DNA from: Ignavibacteriaceae bacterium
GTDB lineage: Bacteria; Bacteroidota; Ignavibacteria; Ignavibacteriales; Ignavibacteriaceae
Direction: 5' to 3'
Assembly (NCBI GenBank): GCA_026193755.1
Contig: JAPHUI010000282.1
Span: 1-5,743, forward strand
DNA length: 5,743 nucleotides
The notes beneath the pieces were generated by a model. That model did no database searches. It saw only the letters and a list, made by a program, of their open reading frames with translations, and was not told the origin of the DNA. Of this stretch, positions 1-5,642 are shown one piece after another. The number at the start of each line of letters is the position of its first letter. Positions within the stretch are counted from its first letter, which is position 1. A program made the position numbers and the translations under genes.

Positions 1-49
1 AAAGCACAACTACAGCTATTACGACCAGCAAAATAATTACTCCGGTCAT
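1..49 (-). CDS. N-terminus of a membrane-anchored protein (partial, runs off left edge)
   Basis: Only the first 16 codons are visible. They encode MTGVIILLVVIAVVVL, an almost uninterrupted hydrophobic stretch typical of an N-terminal signal anchor. The start is well supported: a strong GGAGG ribosome binding site lies 6 bases upstream, and the ATG overlaps the stop of the upstream zinc-ribbon gene in an ATGA arrangement, so the two are probably translationally coupled. N-termini of this kind occur in SPFH/stomatin-like and LemA-like proteins, but 16 residues cannot decide between these or an unrelated small membrane protein. The reading frame is real with good confidence; the function is unknown. 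Confidence 0.7.
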   Translation of the reverse strand, partial: MTGVIILLVVIAVVVL

Positions 50-462
50 TTATTTCCTCCATCATTATTGGATGATAATTTATTTTCAAACATTTGATTT
101 AAAAGTTTGATAATCTTGCTATTACTGTTTCCTGTATCAATTTCAACTACTTTTTGAAGTTCGCCCTGATCGAACCATAAGCCATGATTCTTTTTGCACT
201 TATCAATAATTATCTTCTTTTCTTCTCCCACAAAGACTTTGCTCATCCGTTTTCCACATATAGGACAAGAATAACTTCTTTCTTTTACTGATTCAGCTTC
301 TTTAAATAAATCTTTAAGTCTGTTTCTTTCCTCTTTAGTTTCAAGAAGCAACTCAAGTTCTCCGTTATCGAGCCAGATTCCACCGCAGTTAATACAGTGG
401 TCTATTTCAATTTTATCAAGTTCCAATACCAACATTGGCTCTTTGCAAACAGGGCAATTCAT
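46..462 (-). CDS. Double zf-TFIIB zinc-ribbon protein
   Basis: This 138-aa soluble protein has two zf-TFIIB-type zinc ribbons. Ribbon 1 is CPVC (3-6) plus the hallmark CINCGGIWLDNGEL (23-36), with all four Cys ligands present. Ribbon 2 is CPIC (66-69) plus CKKNHGLWFDQGEL (89-102), where the fourth Cys is replaced and a His one position later (H93) is the likely ligand; this His form is a variant I recall in the second repeat of two-ribbon members. A charged, probably helical linker (about 38-62) joins them, and the C-terminal 25 residues are polar. The family is often annotated as nucleic-acid binding by analogy with TFIIB, but function in bacteria is largely unproven. The gene overlaps the start of a membrane-anchored protein by 4 bp, so its role may be tied to that partner. 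The start has a modest AAGGAT ribosome binding site 8 bases upstream. Family assignment is confident; role is not. Confidence 0.9.
   Translation of the reverse strand: MNCPVCKEPMLVLELDKIEIDHCINCGGIWLDNGELELLLETKEERNRLKDLFKEAESVKERSYSCPICGKRMSKVFVGEEKKIIIDKCKKNHGLWFDQGELQKVVEIDTGNSNSKIIKLLNQMFENKLSSNNDGGNK
56..60 (-). promoter_or_regulatory. Strong ribosome binding site (GGAGG) for the edge gene
   Basis: GGAGG on the minus strand sits 6 bases before the ATG at 49, inside the last codons of the zinc-ribbon gene. It fixes the start of the partial gene and supports a coupled operon. Most other genes in this window have weaker sites. Confidence 0.7.
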
Positions 463-502
463 TTAATTATCCTTAAATAAAATCAATCGACTGTCCAAAT
501 TT

Positions 503-532
503 ATAATATCTTTTTTGAATGAATAATGTAAA
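503..532 (-). promoter_or_regulatory. Putative sigma70-type promoter for the zinc-ribbon operon
   Basis: Read on the minus strand, TTTACA (527-532) and TATTAT (503-508) are separated by 18 bases; each matches its consensus at 5 of 6 positions. Transcription would start near 496, giving a leader of about 35 bases. The sequence TAAATTTG (496-503) also fits the Bacteroidota -7 pattern TAnnTTTG, but no TTTG-type -33 element stands at the expected spacing. The location, between two minus-strand genes, is reasonable for an independent promoter. Confidence 0.4.
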
Positions 533-547
533 ATTTCAGATTCAAAA
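513..547. repeat. AT-rich inverted repeat around the -35 of the zinc-ribbon promoter
   Basis: TTTTGAAT (513-520) and ATTCAAAA (540-547) are perfect 8-bp inverted arms separated by 19 bases. The putative -35 hexamer lies in the spacer. It could be an operator or a weak processing hairpin downstream of the lipoprotein gene, but in DNA this AT-rich it may be chance. Confidence 0.25.
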
Positions 548-551
548 CCAT

Positions 552-1367
552 TTATTTGACTAAATCTTTTAGTAGACTATTTTCGCTGACAAGAGATTTA
601 ATTTCAGAATACGGCACAATTAACTCGGTCGGTCCGAATGCATATGCGGTAATATCATAATTGTTATAATAAAATATTAAGCTGTTATCCGTAATCAAAA
701 AATTATCATTTAAACTAAATTCATCATCCTCAAACCAGAAACCTGCCTTGCCAAGGTCATCATCTGGATTTAATTTTTTTAATTTTCTGAATTCCTTTTC
801 AGCAATTTTGGTCAGCTCATTTTGATTTTCTAATGAAATCAATTCATCAAGAGTAATTTCTTCTCCGTTTGTTAGATTAAAATTTTTAAATGATACAAAA
901 GTATTTGGATGAGCGCCGCCTGTGAAAACGTATTCGGTATAATCTATCGAAAAAATATTTGCTTTATTTAGTTTAACTTCTCCGGTTCGCTCCACTGTCC
1001 AGGACTGAGGTGCATCAGGAAACTCCTTTTTAAACGATTCATAATCCTGGATGAAGCCGTCCATTAGGGTGTTAAAATCTACTGACTCCAAACCTCCCAT
1101 TATATCCTTTGAAAAAAAATCTACTATTGTTTTATTAATTTTTTCTTCTACAATCTTATTTTCAGGGAATGAAATCTCTGGAAACTCTATTTTAATTTCA
1201 GCACAATTTTCATTTCGTAAGCTGTCGCATCCCGCAGATTTTTTATGGTACTTAACCATTTCATAAGTGAGATTTTCATTTAGAAATGAATTGCTTTCGT
1301 TACACCCTAAGAAGTTAAATAGCGCAAATACACTAAATAATAATATCGACGTCTGAATATATCTCAT
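552..1367 (-). CDS. DUF4163/DUF3298 (PdaC/RsiV-like) lipoprotein
   Basis: This 271-aa protein starts with a lipoprotein signal peptide (basic-polar MRYIQT, hydrophobic core 8-20) and an acceptable lipobox ending FLGC, with C22 as the predicted lipidated residue. It is therefore probably anchored to an envelope membrane facing the periplasm or surface. The N-terminal half (about 40-145) fits the DUF4163/PdaC region, with a Cys pair C47/C55 that could form a local disulfide. The C-terminal half fits DUF3298: GGAHPN (150-155), then FNLTNGEEITLDEL (163-176), and near the end YDITAYAFGPTELIVPY (237-253). In Gram-positive RsiV this fold binds lysozyme, and in PdaC it accompanies a peptidoglycan deacetylase domain; here no catalytic or anti-sigma segment is present, so only a binding or envelope role can be inferred. 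No clear ribosome binding site precedes the ATG. An 83-bp gap separates it from the deacetylase gene upstream. Family call is confident; ligand unknown. Confidence 0.85.
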   Translation of the reverse strand: MRYIQTSILLFSVFALFNFLGCNESNSFLNENLTYEMVKYHKKSAGCDSLRNENCAEIKIEFPEISFPENKIVEEKINKTIVDFFSKDIMGGLESVDFNTLMDGFIQDYESFKKEFPDAPQSWTVERTGEVKLNKANIFSIDYTEYVFTGGAHPNTFVSFKNFNLTNGEEITLDELISLENQNELTKIAEKEFRKLKKLNPDDDLGKAGFWFEDDEFSLNDNFLITDNSLIFYYNNYDITAYAFGPTELIVPYSEIKSLVSENSLLKDLVK

Positions 1368-1405
1368 AAGTAATTTTTATCTGGTTTCTTTGGAAAAATA
1401 ATAAG

Positions 1406-1413
1406 CAAAAATA
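1406..1413 (-). promoter_or_regulatory. Possible Bacteroidota -7 element upstream of the lipoprotein gene
   Basis: TATTTTTG on the minus strand matches TAnnTTTG, 38 bases upstream of the lipoprotein ATG. No TTTG/TTG -33 box is found at about 19-21 bases spacing, so the gene may instead be read through from the upstream deacetylase gene. No convincing intrinsic terminator separates the two. Confidence 0.2.
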
Positions 1414-1450
1414 GCTAACATTTGGAATAGTTACATCACTGTATTTCAAT

Positions 1451-2485
1451 TCAAAGCTTATGAATTTGATGTAATTCATTTATTAGTTTGTTAATATTTG
1501 GTTCAAGTATATTTAATTGCCCAAGTGTATCATCAAATGATTCTATTCCAATCAGACCTTTAGTAGTATTTATTACTCCGTTTCTCAGAACATCAAGATT
1601 ATACCCACCTTCCAGAAAAAAAATAATTTTACCTGAACAAATTTCATCAGCTAATTTTATTAATGCTCTTGAAATCCGGTTAAATCCTGTCAAGGTTAAA
1701 TTTAAATTAGCCAGAGGATCATCCCAATGAGCATCAAATCCAGCAGAGATTAATAATATGTCAGGATTAAATCTTCTTAAAGCAGGAAGCATTATTTCTT
1801 CATAAACAATCTTAAAACTGTGATCTCCAACGCCTGCTTCCAACGGAATATTTATTATGGTACCCTCAGCTTGCCCACTACCAATTTCTCCAATGCTGCC
1901 TGTTCCGGGGTAGAAAGGATATTGATGTGTTGAAATAAATAATATGTTCGGGTTATCACCAATTAAAGCTTGCGTTCCATTACCGTGATGAACATCAAAA
2001 TCTACAATGGCAACTTTTCCAATTTTAGGATTTTGCAAAGCAGCTTTTGCAGCAATTGAAATATTCCCAAACAAACAGAAACCCATCGACCGGTTTGCTA
2101 GTGCGTGATGACCCGGAGGACGTAACAAAGCGAATCCGTTTTTCAAATCTCCATTAATTACAGACTTCGTTAAATCGATTGAACTTCCAACTGCCATAGA
2201 AGCCGCATCGAATGAATACTCATTTGCATAAGTATCAGGGTCAAGATGTCCTCCACCTTTTTCACAAAATTCATTTACATAATTGATGTACTCTTTAGTA
2301 TGACAAAAACTAATCTCTTTAATTTCTGCTCGTCGGGATTTAATCGGTTCCACTTTTTGGTATAATCCACTCTCTTTTAACCCGGTTAAAATTGATTCTA
2401 ACCTTTTTGCATTTTCAGGATGACTGGGCTGGTCATGTTTTAGAAAAACCGGATCGAAAACAATTCCTGTAGTTTGCTCAATCAT
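1451..2485 (-). CDS. Histone-deacetylase-superfamily amidohydrolase (class II HDAC / acetylpolyamine amidohydrolase-like)
   Basis: This 344-aa, full-length cytoplasmic zinc hydrolase belongs to the arginase/deacetylase fold. Family members remove acetyl groups from lysine, polyamines or small amides. All active-site elements are visible: substrate-channel motif RPPGHHA with the tandem catalytic histidines H126-H127; zinc ligands D164 and H166 in DFDVHHGNGTQ; FYPGTGSIGE (191-200); third zinc ligand D251 in SAGFDAHWDDPL; and the transition-state tyrosine Y295 in LEGGYN. The N-terminal DPVFLKHDQPSHPENAKRL is the usual opening of class II-type bacterial members. Length matches the family. The true substrate cannot be read from sequence; AcuC-like protein deacetylation and acetylpolyamine hydrolysis are both possible. 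An AGGAAT ribosome binding site (2493-2498) lies 7 bases before the ATG, and a near-consensus sigma70-type promoter lies upstream. Neighbours give no pathway clue: there is no acetyltransferase or acetyl-CoA synthetase in the window. Confidence 0.95.
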   Translation of the reverse strand: MIEQTTGIVFDPVFLKHDQPSHPENAKRLESILTGLKESGLYQKVEPIKSRRAEIKEISFCHTKEYINYVNEFCEKGGGHLDPDTYANEYSFDAASMAVGSSIDLTKSVINGDLKNGFALLRPPGHHALANRSMGFCLFGNISIAAKAALQNPKIGKVAIVDFDVHHGNGTQALIGDNPNILFISTHQYPFYPGTGSIGEIGSGQAEGTIINIPLEAGVGDHSFKIVYEEIMLPALRRFNPDILLISAGFDAHWDDPLANLNLTLTGFNRISRALIKLADEICSGKIIFFLEGGYNLDVLRNGVINTTKGLIGIESFDDTLGQLNILEPNINKLINELHQIHKL

Positions 2486-2561
2486 TTTAATTATTCCTAA
2501 TAATTACCTGTTTATAACACTTAAAAATGTCATTACCTATTAATCATAAAAAAATATTGTG

Positions 2562-2590
2562 ATTATAGATTATTTTTTGCAATTTGTCAG
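2562..2590 (-). promoter_or_regulatory. Sigma70-type promoter for the deacetylase gene
   Basis: On the minus strand, CTGACA (2585-2590; 5 of 6 to TTGACA) and a perfect TATAAT (2562-2567) are separated by exactly 17 bases. Transcription would start near 2555, leaving a leader of about 70 bases before the ATG at 2485. This is the best promoter in the window and lies in the divergent intergenic region. Confidence 0.5.
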
Positions 2591-2669
2591 AGAAATATAA
2601 ATATCGCTATCCGGAATCAAAGCGAGATCAAGTTAATAATATATTCATCGAAAATCATTCAATAAAAGA

Positions 2670-2675
2670 TATAAT
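2670..2675 (+). promoter_or_regulatory. Candidate -10 box (TATAAT) for the PKD operon
   Basis: A perfect TATAAT lies 35 bases upstream of the ATG at 2711. The -35 region at about 17-18 bases upstream (TTCATC-like) is a poor match, so the promoter is weakly supported. The surrounding DNA is AT-rich enough that TATAAT alone is not strong evidence. Confidence 0.3.
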
Positions 2676-2710
2676 AAATAATTTGCATTTTCACAAGACG
2701 TCGTATTTAG

Positions 2711-4972
2711 ATGAGGACATTTAATTTTTTTATGAACCGGGTATTTTTTCTGCCAATTCTGTTTGTAATTTCTCTTTCAATGAATTTACATCCGCAAATT
2801 CAGCGGCGGGTGAACTTAACTTCAGATAAGTACGAAGTACAACAGTGGGAAAGAGTAAACATTAAAGCAAGTTTAAATTTCAACGGCATAAATACTTCCT
2901 ATAGATTCCTCATTAACAACAAACAAGTCACTGTTGGGGTAAATAATAATCAAATAAAAAATTATGAATTTAAGAACACAGGTACCTTCACAGTTAAAGT
3001 ATTGGCAAAAAGCAATCCAAACCAGGAGATAAACAATCCCACACTCACTGACTCAATCACAATTACCGTTAGGAAAGTAGAATTATTTGTAAACCCACCT
3101 GAAGTATTTACCGGAGATAAGGTTTCCATTAAGCTTGGATATAATTTACCAGAAAATTATGTTAAGTATCGTTTTCACTTTGGAGATAACTCGCAAGGCG
3201 AATGGTTAAATGAATCGATAACAAATCATGCTTATGAACATAATGGCAGTTACAGAGTATATGCAGAGATCGGCAAATTTGATGGAGCTACACTTTACGA
3301 TAAAATTCAGAGTGATATTAAAAGGATAAAAGTTAATATTAAACCATCTTTTAAAGTCAGCTTATCTGCGATATCATATGCAACCGTTGATCAAAATATA
3401 ACCTTTACAGCTACTCCGATTACTAATGTACCGGATCAGAATTTCAGATTTCAATTTGACTTTGGAGATGGAACAGCTGAAATTATTAAATCAAGCAGAC
3501 AGATAAAACATTCATATAGAAACACCGGTACATATTATGCCCGGGTCAGACTGATTAAAAGTGAAGAACAAGTGCTTGCAACATCTGAGTCAATAAAAAT
3601 TATTATTAAAGATCTTGTGATACCAGAAGAGAGTGTTTCGTTAGTAGTTACTCCGATTGAGGTGGTAACGAATGAAGTAGTCAAATTCAAATTGCAAATT
3701 CAGGCTGAATACGGAAACTTGAGATACAGGTTTTATTATGGTGCTGGATTACCACCAAGTCCCTGGCTGGAAATTCCTGAATCAAGCTATAGATATGAAC
3801 AACCGGATATTTATAAAGTTTACGCAGAGGTTGGAAGATTTGACGGAGACTCAGTTTACCCGCTCGTCAGAAGTAATACTAAACAGGTAAAAGTCAATCC
3901 TTATTATAAAGTTAATCTTTCAGCAAAAAAATCTGTTCAGGTGGATGAGATTATTACATTCACAGCTCTTACCAGCACAAATGCTACGAACAATAATTTC
4001 AGGTATATTTTTAATTTTGGAGATAACACAGAAACACCTTCACAACCAGAGAATGTTATAGATCATTCGTATACAAAAACAGGGACTTACAATGCAAGTG
4101 TAAATCTTATAACAAGTGATGGTTTAATATTAGCAGAATCCAATATAGTGAGCATAAACGTACAGGATTTGGTAATACCGCAGCAGAGTATTTCATTAAT
4201 CGTTAATCCAATTGAAGTAGAGACCGATGAAGAAGTTGTTTTTAAACTGCTACTTCAGAATGAGTACCAAAATTTAAAGTATCGATTCCATTATGGGGAA
4301 GGTCTGCAGCCTGGTCCGTGGCACGATACTCCTGAATCAAAGTACAGTTATCAAAGATCGGATACTTATGATGTTTTTGCAGAGATTGGAAGATTTGACG
4401 GGGACTCGGTTTATACGCTTGCTACTAGTGAAACCAAGCGTGTAAAAGTCAATCCTTTTATTGATGTCAAACTTTTTGCTGAACCGTCTGCGAATGTCGA
4501 CGAGGAAATTACATTCAAAGCAGAAGCTATCACAAATATCGAAAACCCTGATTTCAGATATCTTTTTGATTTTGGTGATTCGCATCATTCTGAACCGCAA
4601 CAGGAAAATACAGTCATACATCATTACAATAAAAAAGGTAAATATAACGCTAGTGTTAAACTTCTTAATGCTCAGGGTAAAATATTAAAATCTGGAAATC
4701 TCCTGATAAACATAGATGAACCTAACAATTTGTTATTGTATATTCTTATTGCACTCGGCATACTACTCGGTAGCTCTTTTATGATTAAATATCTCTTCAC
4801 TCCAAAAATAAAATTAACATCACATTATGATGAAGGGGAGCAGGCTATGACAAAAGAAAAAGATAACTTAATCGAAATGAAAATTCGAATAAATCCAAAT
4901 ACTAGTGAAGCAAAGTTTCAACTGGATATTCCAGAAAAAAAATTACTGGATAAGATAAGGAGAGAAAAATGA
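2711..4972 (+). CDS. PKD-repeat array membrane protein with C-terminal cytoplasmic tail
   Basis: This 753-aa protein begins with a signal peptide (hydrophobic core about 11-23). Seven Ig-like PKD/PKD-related repeats follow: a degenerate one (about 33-122), then three alternating pairs, A1 123-209, B1 214-299, A2 308-395, B2 399-484, A3 493-580, B3 584-668. B repeats keep the PKD hallmark (FDFGDG 249-254, FNFGDN 434-439, FDFGDS 619-624). A1 keeps FGDN, but A2 and A3 have YGAG and YGEG followed by a conserved Pro-Trp (351-352, 536-537). A2 and A3 are identical at about 55 of 88 residues without gaps (hand count). One transmembrane helix (about 674-694) precedes a basic, charged tail of about 55 residues, so the predicted topology is repeats outside, tail inside. 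There is no catalytic domain and no cysteine. The role is probably adhesive, scaffolding or sensing (inference). M8 (2732) is an alternative start; neither Met has a clear ribosome binding site. The stop overlaps the next gene by 4 bp. Confidence 0.88.
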   Translation: MRTFNFFMNRVFFLPILFVISLSMNLHPQIQRRVNLTSDKYEVQQWERVNIKASLNFNGINTSYRFLINNKQVTVGVNNNQIKNYEFKNTGTFTVKVLAKSNPNQEINNPTLTDSITITVRKVELFVNPPEVFTGDKVSIKLGYNLPENYVKYRFHFGDNSQGEWLNESITNHAYEHNGSYRVYAEIGKFDGATLYDKIQSDIKRIKVNIKPSFKVSLSAISYATVDQNITFTATPITNVPDQNFRFQFDFGDGTAEIIKSSRQIKHSYRNTGTYYARVRLIKSEEQVLATSESIKIIIKDLVIPEESVSLVVTPIEVVTNEVVKFKLQIQAEYGNLRYRFYYGAGLPPSPWLEIPESSYRYEQPDIYKVYAEVGRFDGDSVYPLVRSNTKQVKVNPYYKVNLSAKKSVQVDEIITFTALTSTNATNNNFRYIFNFGDNTETPSQPENVIDHSYTKTGTYNASVNLITSDGLILAESNIVSINVQDLVIPQQSISLIVNPIEVETDEEVVFKLLLQNEYQNLKYRFHYGEGLQPGPWHDTPESKYSYQRSDTYDVFAEIGRFDGDSVYTLATSETKRVKVNPFIDVKLFAEPSANVDEEITFKAEAITNIENPDFRYLFDFGDSHHSEPQQENTVIHHYNKKGKYNASVKLLNAQGKILKSGNLLINIDEPNNLLLYILIALGILLGSSFMIKYLFTPKIKLTSHYDEGEQAMTKEKDNLIEMKIRINPNTSEAKFQLDIPEKKLLDKIRREK
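3077..4714 (+). repeat. Three tandem in-frame units of about 555 bp (two PKD-like domains each)
   Basis: Approximate units are 3077-3631, 3632-4186 and 4187-4714. Matching motifs in units 2 and 3 fall exactly 555 bp apart: GGAAGATTTGACGG at 3833 and 4388, and GTAAAAGTCAATCC at 3887 and 4442. B-domain FGD motifs are 185 residues apart in all three units (249, 434, 619), and A-domain motifs 1 to 2 are 185-187 apart. The linker DLVIP recurs at 301 and 486. This shows growth by duplication of a two-domain unit. Units 2 and 3 are the most similar, so that duplication looks the more recent. Confidence 0.85.
4957..4962 (+). promoter_or_regulatory. Ribosome binding site AAGGAG for the 181-aa gene
   Basis: AAGGAG lies inside the last codons of the PKD gene, 6 bases before the ATG at 4969. 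With the ATGA overlap it fixes the start and argues that the two proteins are made in a coordinated ratio. Confidence 0.75.
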
Positions 4973-5514
4973 GTGAATCCGTTCAGAACGTTAGTGAATT
5001 ATTTTCACTGACAAAAGACTCTACGCAAAAAGAAACGTCGAATGAAAACTGGCAGAAATTAAAAGAAAGACTAACTAAAGAAGTTAAAGGAGTAAAATGG
5101 ACAGGTTCAAAGTTTGATATTATTCCGCGTGTGGCTGAGCTGCTTGATATAAAAATTCCAACAATATTTTTATCGACCTGGAAGAAAAGCGATGAAATAA
5201 AAAAGATTGTTAAAGAGTCAGCTTCTGCTCCCGAGGAAAAGTTTGAACTTAATCTTTCCCAACATAAAATTACAAGTGAACACAAGCCATATATAGAAGT
5301 AAGCATTAAGAACATAGCAGTTTACAAAATTGAATTTGACGTTAATTTAACTTTTACCCTTGAAGGATTTATTATAAAAATTCAAGATGGGAATATCTAT
5401 CAAATTGACTCTGGAATTTGTAAAGCGAAAGGAACATTGAGCTGGGAGAAGATTCAGTTACTGGAAAAAAGTCTGGAACCAATTAAACTTCCCGGATCAA
5501 TACAATTCAATTAA
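4969..5514 (+). CDS. Unrecognised 181-aa cytoplasmic protein coupled to the PKD protein
   Basis: I do not recognise this family. There is no signal peptide and no transmembrane segment, so it is predicted to be cytoplasmic. Residues 1-45 are charged and probably helical with low complexity (Ser/Lys/Glu). Residues 46-83 look mixed, with FDIIPRVAELLDIKIP (49-64). Residues 91-158 alternate hydrophobic and polar residues as in a beta-rich fold, containing SQHKITSEHKPYIEVSIKN (97-115) and a run of probable strands through FTLEGFIIKIQDGNIYQI (129-146). The end is a short helix and LPGSIQF (174-180). There is one cysteine (C151). A strong ribosome binding site and a 4-bp overlap with the preceding gene tie it to the PKD protein, whose cytoplasmic tail is the obvious candidate partner (inference from gene order only). 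Its codon and base composition look like those of its neighbours. Confidence 0.8.
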   Translation: MSESVQNVSELFSLTKDSTQKETSNENWQKLKERLTKEVKGVKWTGSKFDIIPRVAELLDIKIPTIFLSTWKKSDEIKKIVKESASAPEEKFELNLSQHKITSEHKPYIEVSIKNIAVYKIEFDVNLTFTLEGFIIKIQDGNIYQIDSGICKAKGTLSWEKIQLLEKSLEPIKLPGSIQFN

Positions 5515-5587
5515 TATGGATTCGTGGATTAAAATCTATTTATTAACTTGATTTTTTTTCTGGTTGTAAATATGATTTGTAATGAAA
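5515..5587. other. Convergent intergenic spacer without a clear plus-strand terminator
   Basis: An AT-rich spacer follows the 181-aa gene. It has a run of eight Ts (around 5552-5560) but no GC-rich hairpin ahead of it, so I cannot call an intrinsic terminator for the plus-strand operon. The hairpin farther right is oriented for the opposite strand. Confidence 0.4.
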
Positions 5588-5629
5588 TAAAAAATGCGAA
5601 CCTGTTAACTAAGACTAACCAGGTTCGCA
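5588..5629 (-). terminator. Strong rho-independent terminator for a minus-strand transcript
   Basis: Perfect 10-bp arms TGCGAACCTG (5595-5604) and CAGGTTCGCA (5620-5629) enclose a 15-base loop. Read on the minus strand, the hairpin is followed at once by six Us (the A-run at 5589-5594) and then more AU. This is a textbook intrinsic terminator for a transcript entering from the right edge. On the plus strand no T-run follows the stem, so it probably does not serve the PKD operon. Confidence 0.85.
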
Positions 5630-5642
5630 CATCTGATACACT

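Larger units (their letters stand above)
2486..2710. other. Divergent intergenic region between the deacetylase and PKD-protein genes
   Basis: These 225 bp separate two divergently read genes. They contain the deacetylase promoter (2562-2590) and a weaker candidate promoter for the plus-strand operon near 2670. I see no tRNA, no strong palindrome, no riboswitch-like conserved box and no open frame of coding character. Confidence 0.6.

Noticed and set aside
1051..1266. Plus-strand open frame of 71 codons
   Set aside because: It lies wholly antisense to the DUF3298 lipoprotein gene, has no ribosome binding site, and its residues show no domain-like pattern.
1488..1730. Plus-strand open frame of 80 codons
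   Set aside because: It is antisense to the C-terminal part of the deacetylase, which has complete catalytic motifs in its own frame.
4337..4688. Open frames on both strands inside the PKD gene (4337-4624 minus, 4461-4688 plus)
   Set aside because: Both overlap repeats whose period and motifs are preserved only in the PKD frame; they are shadows.
3077..4714. CRISPR array or satellite repeat
   Set aside because: The repeats are long, in-frame, diverged and code for protein domains; there are no short identical repeats with spacers.
4983..5315. Minus-strand open frame of 110 codons
   Set aside because: It is antisense to the 181-aa gene, which has a strong ribosome binding site and a coupled start; the antisense frame has none.
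5595..5629. Terminator for the plus-strand PKD operon
   Set aside because: The stem is symmetrical, but on the plus strand it is followed by CATCTGATAC with no T-run; the U-run is on the minus strand only.
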